DNA from: Phyllobacterium sp. YR531
GTDB taxonomy: Bacteria > Pseudomonadota > Alphaproteobacteria > Rhizobiales > Rhizobiaceae
Reading direction: 5' to 3'
Length of the DNA: 64,000 nt
Assembly (NCBI RefSeq): GCF_000282595.1
Contig: NZ_AKIZ01000036.1
Span: 1-64,000 of the forward strand
The first letter of the stretch is position 1. Each line of letters begins with the position of its first letter. A program made the position numbers and the translations under genes. Of the stretch, positions 26,300 through 33,773 are shown in pieces. The notes beneath the pieces are model-generated. The model did not search any database. It saw only the letters and a program-made list of their open reading frames with translations, and was not told the origin of the DNA.

Positions 26300-27118
26300 A
26301 TGGACAAGGGCAAAACATTTCGTCTTCTGCATCAAGGACCGGACGTTTTGCTGATGCCCAATCCATGGGATCCCGGTACAACGAAATTCCTGGCGTCTCT
26401 TGGTTTCAAGGCCATGGCGACCAGCAGCGCCGGATTTGCCTTTTCCCGTGCGCTTCCTGATGGCGGCATAACTTTCGATGTCATGATGCAGCATTGCCGC
26501 GATCTTGTCGCCGCCACCGACCTTCCTGTTTCCGGTGATCTGGAAAAGGGCAAGGGCGACAGCGCTGACAGCGCGGCAGAAACTATTTTTGCTGCCGAAG
26601 CCGCTGGCCTTGCCGGCTGTTCGATCGAGGACTTTTCTGGTGATCCGGACAAACCGGTTTATGAATTTTCCCATGCCGTCGAGCGGGTTGCCGCCGCTGC
26701 AGAAGCGGCACGGGCTTTAAAACGCGACTTTGTTTTTACCGCGCGCGCCGAGAATTTCCTCCGTGGCAATAATGACCTTGATGACACGATCAAACGTCTT
26801 CAGGCCTTTGAACAAGCGGGAGCCGATGTGCTCTTCGCTCCCGGCATTACTGATCTCGAGAGTATCACAACGCTCTGCAAATCGGTCTCCAAGCCGCTGA
26901 GTGTGCTAGCTCCGGCATCGTTGACAGTTCGCGAACTTGCAGAAGCGGGTGTCCGGCGAATATCGCTCGGACCAAGACTGACAACTGCGGCATTCAGCGC
27001 GATTCATGATGCAGCCCGACAGGTACTTGACAAAGGTACATTCGAGTTCGGTACGACGGGCGTCACTTTCGGCAATCTGCAACAGCTGTTCTCGCAGGAT
27101 GCAAACAAGGAAAACTGA
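26300..27118 (+). CDS. Isocitrate lyase/PEP mutase family protein
   Basis: 272 residues of the ICL/PEPM TIM-barrel superfamily: VLLMPNPWDPGTTKFLASLGF, ATSSAGFAFSRALPDG, LPVSGDLEKGKGDSA, AGCSIEDFSGDPDKP, FTARAENFLRG and GVRRISLGPRL. Metal-binding acids are in SGDLEKG and IEDFS. The usual KKCGH loop of isocitrate lyase is absent, so it is not a true isocitrate lyase. It resembles the oxaloacetate-decarboxylase/carboxyphosphonoenolpyruvate-type group; the substrate is open. GGGAGG precedes the ATG. It is two bases from the next HAD gene and so is in an operon with it. Confidence 0.85.
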   Translation: MDKGKTFRLLHQGPDVLLMPNPWDPGTTKFLASLGFKAMATSSAGFAFSRALPDGGITFDVMMQHCRDLVAATDLPVSGDLEKGKGDSADSAAETIFAAEAAGLAGCSIEDFSGDPDKPVYEFSHAVERVAAAAEAARALKRDFVFTARAENFLRGNNDLDDTIKRLQAFEQAGADVLFAPGITDLESITTLCKSVSKPLSVLAPASLTVRELAEAGVRRISLGPRLTTAAFSAIHDAARQVLDKGTFEFGTTGVTFGNLQQLFSQDANKEN

Positions 27119-27121
27119 GTT

Positions 27122-27775
27122 ATGGCACGTCCCGATCTGGTGATTTTCGACTGCGACGGCGTGCTCGTTGATACCGAAACAGTTGGCAATCATCATCTGG
27201 TCAAAATGCTTGGCGAAGCTGGTTTCCAGACTACGTTCTCGGAATTGCGCAAAACCTATACCGGCATGCCGATGCGGGCAGTTCAGGAAAAGGTTGAAGC
27301 GCAAGGCTATTCACTTGGCGCCGATTTTGTCGAACGGTGGTACAAAGCCATCCCCGTGATCTTCGAGAATGTCGAGGCAATTCCTTACATCGACGATGTC
27401 ATCACTGCGGTCCGGAATGCCGGTCTTGCCTATTGTGTCGCTTCCTCGGCGAATGTCGAAAAAATGCATATTACCCTTGGAAAGACCGGTCTTATCGGTC
27501 ATTTCGAAAAGGTACTTTATAGCGCATCAATGGTTGCGCGGGGAAAGCCGTTCCCTGATCTGTTTCTCCATGCTGCTGCCGAAATGGGCTATGATCCAAG
27601 CCGGGCTGTTGTGATCGAAGATAGCGTTGCAGGAACAAGGGCTGGCGTAGCCGCCGGTATGCGTGTCTTTTCCTATTGCGGCGATGAACATGCAGACCGC
27701 GAAGGCCTGGCAGCGGCAGGTGGAATCCTGTTTGACGATATGCGCAAACTGCCTGCCCTCTTGGAAATCGCGTGA
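27122..27775 (+). CDS. HAD-superfamily hydrolase (beta-phosphoglucomutase-like)
   Basis: 217 residues, HAD subfamily IA. Motif I is VIFDCDGVLVDTETVGN (nucleophile Asp near 9), motif II CVASSANVEK, motif III ARGKPFPDLFL and motif IV VIEDSVAGTRAGVAAGM. The cap is helical. It may be a phosphatase or phosphoglucomutase of a small sugar phosphate. It starts three bases after the PEP-mutase-like gene, and its stop overlaps the ATG of the hydroxyproline dehydratase (TGATG), giving a three-gene translational unit. Confidence 0.88.
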   Translation: MARPDLVIFDCDGVLVDTETVGNHHLVKMLGEAGFQTTFSELRKTYTGMPMRAVQEKVEAQGYSLGADFVERWYKAIPVIFENVEAIPYIDDVITAVRNAGLAYCVASSANVEKMHITLGKTGLIGHFEKVLYSASMVARGKPFPDLFLHAAAEMGYDPSRAVVIEDSVAGTRAGVAAGMRVFSYCGDEHADREGLAAAGGILFDDMRKLPALLEIA

Positions 27776-28779
27776 TGGGCAACCCGTTGAAGGTCATTGA
27801 TATGCATACGGGGGGCGAGCCCTTGCGAATCATCACCGACGGATATCCCAGATTGCCCAAAGGTACGATTCTGAGCAAGCGTGCTTATGTGCGTGACAGG
27901 CTCGATCACTTGCGAAAAATTCTGATGTTTGAGCCCCGCGGTCATTTCGATATGTATGGGGCACTGCTGGTGGAAACCGACCTTCCAGATGCTGATCTGG
28001 CAGTCCTGTTCATGCACAATGAGGGGTATTCTACCATGTGCGGCCACGCGATTATCGCCCTCGGTCGCTACGCTGTCGATTATGGACTTGTCGCCAAGGT
28101 GGAGCCGGTCACGACCGTTCGCATTGAATGCCCATGTGGAATGGTCGTCGCTTCCGTGGAGGTTCGCGATGGGAAATCCGGCGGCGTCTCCTTTGAAAGC
28201 GTTCCGGCCTTCCTGTTTGCAGGGGACCAAACAATAGAGGTTCCGGAATTCGGTGAGATCACCTTCGATGTTGCTTATGGCGGTGCGTTTTATGCCTTAG
28301 CCGATTGCAGGCAATTTGGACTTGAGTTTGGGCGTGATCCCGGGTCAGCGTTTAAACATGCCGCGACAGCTTTGACTGAAGCAGTGAAGGAAGCTGTGCC
28401 GCTTGATCATCCCGATCACAAGGATCTCGCCTTTCTCTATGGGTCGATTCTTACCGATGGATCAGATGAATGGAATGAAGCCCCAACGAAGAACGTCTGT
28501 ATTTTTGCTGATGCGCAATTGGATCGCTCACCTACGGGATCGGGGGTTACGGCCCGGCTTGCTGCAATGCATGCCAAAGGACAGATAATCCAAGGCAATG
28601 CCCGCATCTTTGAAAGCATTGTAGGATCACGCTTTGCAGGTTTTGTAGAAACAACTACCAAAACTGGCTCCTTCGATGCCATTACTGCCCGTGTTTCCGG
28701 ACATGCCTACTATAGCGGAAAGGCTGAATTCATTGTCGAAGATGATGATCCATTGGGCGCTGGCTTCCTGATTTCCTGA
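27775..28779 (+). CDS. Trans-3-hydroxy-L-proline dehydratase (proline racemase family)
   Basis: 334 residues from the ATG at 27775, coupled to the HAD stop; a GTG at 27772 is also possible. Proline-racemase fold with DMHTGGEPLRI, YSTMCGHAIIALGR and RSPTGSGVTARLA. The first catalytic Cys is kept (Cys89), but the second site has Thr254 in SPTGSG where racemases and hydroxyproline epimerases have Cys in SPCGTG. A Cys/Thr pair marks trans-3-hydroxyproline dehydratases in this family. The product would be a pyrroline-2-carboxylate, which a reductase converts to proline. Collagen or plant hydroxyproline is a plausible source. No reductase is seen here. Confidence 0.88.
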   Translation: MGNPLKVIDMHTGGEPLRIITDGYPRLPKGTILSKRAYVRDRLDHLRKILMFEPRGHFDMYGALLVETDLPDADLAVLFMHNEGYSTMCGHAIIALGRYAVDYGLVAKVEPVTTVRIECPCGMVVASVEVRDGKSGGVSFESVPAFLFAGDQTIEVPEFGEITFDVAYGGAFYALADCRQFGLEFGRDPGSAFKHAATALTEAVKEAVPLDHPDHKDLAFLYGSILTDGSDEWNEAPTKNVCIFADAQLDRSPTGSGVTARLAAMHAKGQIIQGNARIFESIVGSRFAGFVETTTKTGSFDAITARVSGHAYYSGKAEFIVEDDDPLGAGFLIS

Positions 28780-28815
28780 GAATCGGCTTCAATAATCGCG
28801 AATTGAAAAACATTT

Positions 28816-28865
28816 AACCGAATGGTTGACCATTTTTCCATGACATGATACTAAACCATATGGTT
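28816..28865. promoter_or_regulatory. Two AACC-N4-GGTT operators upstream of the ArsR gene
   Basis: AACCGAATGGTT (28816-28827) and the perfect palindrome AACCATATGGTT (28854-28865) are both followed by GA. Centres are 38 bp apart. The second copy overlaps the candidate start codons of the ArsR gene (28845 and 28860). The pattern fits autorepression by the ArsR dimer. Confidence 0.6.
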
Positions 28866-29243
28866 GAATTACAAACACCTCACCTCGACGCCGTATTTCA
28901 TGCGCTTTCCGACCCCACACGCCGGGCAATGCTGCATCGACTTACTATCGGCGAACACTCCGTCAGCGATCTGGCCACACCTTTTCGCATGTCGCTCGCA
29001 GGCGCTTCAAAACACATAAAAGTTCTTGAGAGCGCCGGTCTTGTGCGCCGACGCATCGAGGGAAGAACGCATTTATGTCAGCTTGAAGCTGCGAGGCTTG
29101 CAGAAGCTCAGCAATGGCTGAGCACCTATGAAAAATTCTGGAGCGCTCGACTTGATGATCTTGAAGCAATCCTGCGTGAAGAAGATGCTTCTATTGCCGG
29201 GAAACCCGCCACTCCACCCCTCTCCAATAAAGTGGGAGAATGA
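28845..29243 (+). CDS. ArsR-family repressor
   Basis: 132 residues (127 if the ATG at 28860 is used). A winged helix-turn-helix spans residues 18-90: FHALSDPTRRAMLHRL, SVSDLATPFRMSLAGASKHIKVLE, SAGLVRRRIEGRTHLCQLE. It lacks the CxC metal site of ArsR proper, so the signal is unknown. It belongs to the group commonly encoded next to AHSA1/SRPBCC proteins. Neither start has a Shine-Dalgarno sequence, so the message may be leaderless. It is one base from the AHSA1 gene and is followed by a VOC gene. Confidence 0.9.
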   Translation: MILNHMVELQTPHLDAVFHALSDPTRRAMLHRLTIGEHSVSDLATPFRMSLAGASKHIKVLESAGLVRRRIEGRTHLCQLEAARLAEAQQWLSTYEKFWSARLDDLEAILREEDASIAGKPATPPLSNKVGE

Positions 29244-29244
29244 C

Positions 29245-29790
29245 ATGAACGAGTATAGTGGCAACGATAGCCTTGGCACTGTTACTGCACCGAGGACAGT
29301 TCGCATCGAACGCCTTCTTCCGGGGCCTGCTGAACGTATCTGGGCATATCTGACCGAGTCAGACAAGCGACGCAGATGGCTGGCGAAAGGACCGATTGCG
29401 GATTTTGTCGGAGGCGACGTTCGTCTTATCTTCCACCATTCAGAGCTTTCGCAAGAACCCGCGCCTGCCGAGTACAGAAAGTATGAGGGGCATACGAACC
29501 ACGGGAAAGTGACGAGATATGATCCACCGCATGTTTTAAGTTACACATGGCCTGATGGTGACAACGAGCCATCGGAAGTAACATTCGAACTCGATACTAT
29601 CGGACCTGATACGAAGTTGACCATCACCCATACACGTCTCGCCAATACGAATTCGATGGTGAGCGTGGCGACGGGCTGGCACACGCATCTGGCCGCCTTG
29701 GTTTCACATTTGCAAGGACAACAGATCAAAGACTTTTGGGCCGACCATAAGCGTCTTGAGTCCGAATACCGTCAGATTATCGGCAACTGA
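29245..29790 (+). CDS. AHSA1/SRPBCC-family protein
   Basis: 181 residues from the ATG at 29245, chosen because GGGAG overlaps the end of the ArsR gene at the right distance. SRPBCC features are RTVRIERLLPGPAERIWAYL, DKRRRWLAKGPIADFVGGDVRL, YDPPHVLSYTWPDG, EVTFELDTIGPDTKLTITHTRL and GWHTHLAALVSHL. Such proteins bind a hydrophobic ligand and are typical partners of ArsR repressors of this group, often in responses to toxic organic compounds. Function here is not known. It shares the operon with the downstream VOC protein. Confidence 0.88.
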   Translation: MNEYSGNDSLGTVTAPRTVRIERLLPGPAERIWAYLTESDKRRRWLAKGPIADFVGGDVRLIFHHSELSQEPAPAEYRKYEGHTNHGKVTRYDPPHVLSYTWPDGDNEPSEVTFELDTIGPDTKLTITHTRLANTNSMVSVATGWHTHLAALVSHLQGQQIKDFWADHKRLESEYRQIIGN

Positions 29791-29816
29791 ACATATCAAA
29801 AAATGGAGAGATCATC

Positions 29817-30182
29817 ATGAGACCTTCTTACGAGGGAAGCCATAATATTGCAATGAAGGTTCCCCCACACCAGTACGAGGCTACTGTTGCATTCTACAGG
29901 GACATCATCGGCCTTAAGCCTCTGACCAACCATCTCCCCTATGTCGGATTTCATTTTGGCTCCAACCAGCTCTGGATCGACAAGGCTCCGGGCCTCAGTC
30001 AATCCGAACTATGGCTGGAAATAGCTGCCGATGATGCACAATCCGCAGCAGCGCACCTTGCTGAAGCTGGCATTGTACGTTGTGATGAGATTGAAGAACT
30101 ACCGGAAGGGCATAAGGATTTCTGGATCACCAGCCCAAACCAGATTATCCATCACATATCGCAAAAAGGCGAAGGCTGGTAA
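29817..30182 (+). CDS. VOC/glyoxalase-superfamily protein
   Basis: 121 residues with a VOC fold (HNIAMKVPPHQYEATVAFYRDIIGL, YVGFHFGSNQLWIDKAPG, ELWLEIAADDAQSAAAHLAEAG, KDFWITSPNQIIHHISQ). His10 and Glu in LWLEI are possible metal ligands. It lies 26 bp after the AHSA1 gene, with an AGAGAT ribosome site, and completes an ArsR-AHSA1-VOC operon. A role in detoxifying or binding a small molecule is likely; the ligand is unknown. Its last codon abuts the converging GNAT gene with no spacing. Confidence 0.82.
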   Translation: MRPSYEGSHNIAMKVPPHQYEATVAFYRDIIGLKPLTNHLPYVGFHFGSNQLWIDKAPGLSQSELWLEIAADDAQSAAAHLAEAGIVRCDEIEELPEGHKDFWITSPNQIIHHISQKGEGW

Positions 30183-30716
30183 TCAGCGCTCAAACAACCT
30201 TTCATGCAGCCAGACAGGCTCACCGGTATAGGTGGTTTCCGCAATCTTGCGAAAACCATTCTTTTCGGCAATGCGGCGGGATGCAATATTCTCTGGAGAG
30301 ATAATGCAACGGGCACTATCGGCCTTGAAGAAGCCTGCGCCCCACTCAAGCATTTTTCCGAGCGCCTCATTGCCGTAGCCCTTGCCATGAATTGCTTCCG
30401 ACAAGACCCAGCCCATTTCCGGTGTATCGCCAAATGGTGGTTCGATTTCCCGGTTGAAATTGGCAAAGCCTACATCGCCAATGTAGCGGCCGCTTGCCTT
30501 CTCTTCCAAGGCCCAGAAGCCATATCCGATTGCATGCCACATGCCGATATATTGCAGTAGACGCCCCCATGAACGTTCCCGGGTCGAGGGCTGCCCGGAA
30601 ATATACTGATAGACTACAGGTTGGGTCCACACTTCATGCAGGGCTTCAAAATCGTCTTCGCGATGCCCGCGCAGGATCAGGCGTTCCGTTTCAAGGATAG
30701 GGATCAAATCACACAC
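30183..30716 (-). CDS. GNAT-family N-acetyltransferase (RimJ/RimL-like)
   Basis: 177 residues from a GTG at 30716; a TTG at 30707 fits the GGAG spacing better. The start ILETERLILRGHREDDFEAL, GRYIGDVGFANFN, EMGWVLSEAIHGKGYGNEALGKM (acetyl-CoA loop) and IISPENIASRRIAEKNGFRK are typical of the RimJ/RimL group. It acetylates an N-terminus or small amine. It follows coaBC by 15 bp on the same strand and may be co-transcribed with it. Confidence 0.88.
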   Translation of the reverse strand: MCDLIPILETERLILRGHREDDFEALHEVWTQPVVYQYISGQPSTRERSWGRLLQYIGMWHAIGYGFWALEEKASGRYIGDVGFANFNREIEPPFGDTPEMGWVLSEAIHGKGYGNEALGKMLEWGAGFFKADSARCIISPENIASRRIAEKNGFRKIAETTYTGEPVWLHERLFER

Positions 30717-30731
30717 TCCACTTTTGCTTTA

Positions 30732-32120
30732 TTACGCTTCAAGTGCCTGCAAAGCCGTTGCAATCTTTTTTGCCAAGCGTTCAGCGACTTCTTCCTTGCT
30801 CATGTCTGGCCACTCCTCAACGCCCGTATGGCTGACAATGCGGACAGCATTCCGGTCACCACCCATCACTCCCTTGCTATGACTTACATCATTGGCAACG
30901 ATCCAGTCCGCGCCTTTCTTGTCGAGCTTTTTCCGGGCATTGTTAAGCAAGTCCTGGGTTTCTGCAGCAAAACCGACAACCAGACGCGGGCGCAGCTTGT
31001 TGTGGCCAATACCTGCCAGAATATCCGGGTTTTCAACCATTTGCAGTGCAGGCGCTTTTTCGCCTGGTTGCTTCTTTATCTTCTCTTCTGCCTCATTTGC
31101 ATATCGCCAATCCGCAACCGCTGCCACCATCACCGCTGCATCTGCTGGCAAAAGCTGTTCAATCGCATCCCGCATTTCGCGCGCAGACTCCACTCGAATA
31201 ACCGATACCCCCACCGGGTCCGGTATTGTCACCGGGCCCGAAACCAGCCGCACCGTTGCACCAAGCCTGGCAAGAGCCTCAGCAATAGCGTGCCCCTGTT
31301 TGCCGGACGAACGGTTAGCGATATAGCGAACCGGATCGATTGGTTCATGCGTTGGACCAGACGTCATGATGATGGTTCGCCCGGCAAGCGGTTTGGGCCG
31401 AGTATCCAGATGCTTTTCAAGCTCGGCAACAATTTCAAGTGGCTCTGCCATGCGTCCAGCACCACTTTCACCGCTTTCCGCCATTTCACCCTTGTTTGGG
31501 CCTATGAAGTGGATGCCGTCCTTTTCTAAGGTGGCTCGATTGCGTTTCGTCGCAGCATGATGCCACATTTTGGGATTCATGGCCGGAGCAATCAGAACAG
31601 GCTTATCCGTTGCCAGAAGAACAGCACTGGCAAGATCGTTGGCAAGGCCATTTGCCATTTTGGCCATCAGGTCGGCAGTAGCCGGGGCAACAACAATAAG
31701 ATCCGCTTCACGAGACAGGCGAATATGGCCCACATCATGCTCATCCTCGCGGGAAAAAAGCTCGGTAAATACCTTATCGGCAGCGAGCGCTCCCACCGCC
31801 AGCGGTGTTACGAACTCTTCCGCAGCCTTGGTGAGGATAGGCCGAACGTGGGCACCACGTTCCCGAAGACGCCTGATAAGATCAAGGCATTTATAGGCTG
31901 CAATGCCACCGCCAATTATGAGAAGAATGTGCCTTCCCGAAAGCGAGCCTGAGGTATTTATCGAGGCGGTAGCCGCGATAAAGGGCCTTGATGCCTCGCT
32001 GTTAAGCTCTCCAAGAACAAGCCGAGCTTCTTCCTCCATGGAACGGCCGTTCAAAGCTGCGCGCAGACGAAGCTTCTCCTTGACGGAATCATCCAGATTA
32101 CGAACCGTGATACTGGCCAT
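30732..32120 (-). CDS. coaBC: Bifunctional CoaBC with N-terminal ribbon-helix-helix domain
   Basis: 462 residues. Residues 1-40 (ASITVRNLDDSVKEKLRLRA, NGRSMEEEARLVLGE) are a FitA/Arc-type ribbon-helix-helix, not part of ordinary CoaBC. The CoaC decarboxylase starts near 62 (GRHILLIIGGGIAAYK), with His132 (GHIRL), APAT (145-148) and MNPKMW (181-186). The residue aligned with the catalytic Cys158 of E. coli Dfp appears to be Ser (GEMAESGESGAGRM). The CoaB ligase starts near 247 (GRTIIMTSGPTHEPIDPVR) and has the IKKQ and NPDIL motifs. It makes 4'-phosphopantetheine from phosphopantothenate and cysteine. There is no internal Met to start without the domain. Three repeated half-sites lie just upstream. 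Confidence 0.95.
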   Translation of the reverse strand: MASITVRNLDDSVKEKLRLRAALNGRSMEEEARLVLGELNSEASRPFIAATASINTSGSLSGRHILLIIGGGIAAYKCLDLIRRLRERGAHVRPILTKAAEEFVTPLAVGALAADKVFTELFSREDEHDVGHIRLSREADLIVVAPATADLMAKMANGLANDLASAVLLATDKPVLIAPAMNPKMWHHAATKRNRATLEKDGIHFIGPNKGEMAESGESGAGRMAEPLEIVAELEKHLDTRPKPLAGRTIIMTSGPTHEPIDPVRYIANRSSGKQGHAIAEALARLGATVRLVSGPVTIPDPVGVSVIRVESAREMRDAIEQLLPADAAVMVAAVADWRYANEAEEKIKKQPGEKAPALQMVENPDILAGIGHNKLRPRLVVGFAAETQDLLNNARKKLDKKGADWIVANDVSHSKGVMGGDRNAVRIVSHTGVEEWPDMSKEEVAERLAKKIATALQALEA

Positions 32121-32121
32121 T

Positions 32122-32171
32122 TGATTGCACCTCGCCGATTAATGACCGCCATTGTGCAATCATTGCAATCA
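32122..32171. promoter_or_regulatory. Three TGATTGCA half-sites between ubiB and coaBC
   Basis: TGATTGCA occurs at 32122-32129, and its reverse complement TGCAATCA at 32155-32162 and 32164-32171. The last two are tandem with one base between; the first is inverted after a 25-bp gap and lies between the coaBC Shine-Dalgarno (GAGG) and its ATG. All are within the 68-bp ubiB-coaBC gap. Ribbon-helix-helix proteins bind such repeated short half-sites, which fits control by the CoaBC N-terminal domain. Confidence 0.6.
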
Positions 32172-32188
32172 ACGTATCGCAGAAATGA

Positions 32189-33766
32189 TTAGTTTAAAAG
32201 CTGATAGGTGATGATGACAAAACAAATTGCAATCACCCACAACGCCCAGCGGCCCGACCTTGTATGACGTGCCTCGGCCTTACCGATTGCAAATGCAGTC
32301 TGGTCATCGAAACGAAGCCCCTTTTCTGCCATGCGATCCAGCTCAAGCGAAAGCCGATCGGCCCGTGCCACGAGATCAGGCGCCTGGCGTGCCAGATGCA
32401 GCAGGGACATGGCGCCTTCACGCGCATCAACAATGATGCCCTGCGGGCCAAGATTGCGCCTGATCCAATCCCCAACAACCGGCTCGGACGCTTTCCACAT
32501 ATTGAAATGCGGATCGAGCGTACGCGACACGCCCTCAACAACAACCATGGTCTTTTGCAGCATGACCAGCTCGGGACGTGTTTCCATGTCGAAAAGCTCA
32601 GTCACTTCAAACAGCAGGGTCAACAGCTTGGCCATGGAAATGGTTTCGGCAGGCTGGCCGTGAATAGGCTCCCCAATAGCGCGGATGGCTTGCGCAAAAC
32701 TCGCAACGTCGTGGTGATGCGGAACATAACCGGCCTCGAAATGCACCTCAGCGACCCGCACGTAATCGCGCGTGATAAAGCCATAGAGTATCTCCGCAAG
32801 AAAGCGGCGCTCCTTCTTGCCCAAGCGCCCAGTGATGCCGAAATCCACGGCAACAATGTTGCCGTTTACGTCAACAAACAGGTTTCCCGGATGCATATCC
32901 GCATGAAAGAAACCATCGCGCAACGTATGACGCAGGAATGACTGGATCAGAGTTTCGGCGAGCTTGATGAGATTATGCCCGGCAGCCCGCAAACCCTCAG
33001 TGTCCGACATCTTGATGCCATCAATCCATTCAAGCGTCAGCACATCACGGCCCGTGCGTTCCCAATCGACTGTAGGAACCCGAAATCCCGGATCATCCTT
33101 GGTGTTCTCGCCAATTTCTGAAAGTGCCGCTGCCTCCAGGCGCAAATCCATTTCGATGCGTGTGGTCTGAGCAAGCGTCTGGGTGACCTCAATAGGGCGC
33201 AGGCGACGACTGGCCGGGACATATCGCTCCTGCCAGCGAGCAACCAGAAAGAAACTCTCGAGGTCATTGTTGAATCGCTGGCGCACGCCCGGACGAACCA
33301 CCTTAACCGCGACTTTTTTTGGCTCTCCGTCACTTTTAACAAAGGCTGGATGCACCTGAGCAATTGACGCTGCAGCTATGGGCGGTTCAATATTTACATA
33401 GAGATCATCAATGGTACGGCCCAGCGATCCTTCGATAGCCTTGATCGAAGCCTCCATCGGGAAATAATCGAGCTGATCCTGCAGCAATGCCAGATCGTCC
33501 GCAACCTCTGTACCCACGACATCGGGCCGCGTAGCCAGAAACTGTCCAAGCTTGACATAAGATGGACCAAGCTTGTTGATCGCTCTCGACATGCGCTCCG
33601 AACGACGTGCGGTCATGGCGCGGCGGCGAGCCAGAAGACCGGCAATCTTGTGCCCGAAGGCGGGTAAACCGCGCAAACCATCGGCAGGGAGTGCGGCTAT
33701 CACACCCTCTCGTGTCAATATCCACCCTGCCCGCATCAAGCGGAACGTTGCTGCAAAACTACTCAT
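32189..33766 (-). CDS. ubiB: UbiB, ubiquinone biosynthesis accessory kinase-like protein
   Basis: 525 residues. The atypical kinase motif KLGPSYVKLGQFLATRPD (KxGQ) is at about 67-84, followed by AAASIAQVHPA, VAVKVVRPG, LTLEWIDGIK, FFHADMHPGNLFVD and IVAVDFGITGRL (Mg-binding Asp). The C-terminus is one membrane helix (ALWVIAICFVIITYQLLN). UbiB is an ATPase that makes ubiquinone intermediates available at the membrane. The gene begins seven bases after ubiE, so both form one operon, with coaBC 68 bp further on. Confidence 0.95.
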   Translation of the reverse strand: MSSFAATFRLMRAGWILTREGVIAALPADGLRGLPAFGHKIAGLLARRRAMTARRSERMSRAINKLGPSYVKLGQFLATRPDVVGTEVADDLALLQDQLDYFPMEASIKAIEGSLGRTIDDLYVNIEPPIAAASIAQVHPAFVKSDGEPKKVAVKVVRPGVRQRFNNDLESFFLVARWQERYVPASRRLRPIEVTQTLAQTTRIEMDLRLEAAALSEIGENTKDDPGFRVPTVDWERTGRDVLTLEWIDGIKMSDTEGLRAAGHNLIKLAETLIQSFLRHTLRDGFFHADMHPGNLFVDVNGNIVAVDFGITGRLGKKERRFLAEILYGFITRDYVRVAEVHFEAGYVPHHHDVASFAQAIRAIGEPIHGQPAETISMAKLLTLLFEVTELFDMETRPELVMLQKTMVVVEGVSRTLDPHFNMWKASEPVVGDWIRRNLGPQGIIVDAREGAMSLLHLARQAPDLVARADRLSLELDRMAEKGLRFDDQTAFAIGKAEARHTRSGRWALWVIAICFVIITYQLLN

Positions 33767-33773
33767 TCAAAAA

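Noticed and set aside
30621-31529. 302-codon frame on the plus strand over coaBC
   Set aside because: Antisense to coaBC and rich in Cys, His, Arg and Phe with no family pattern.
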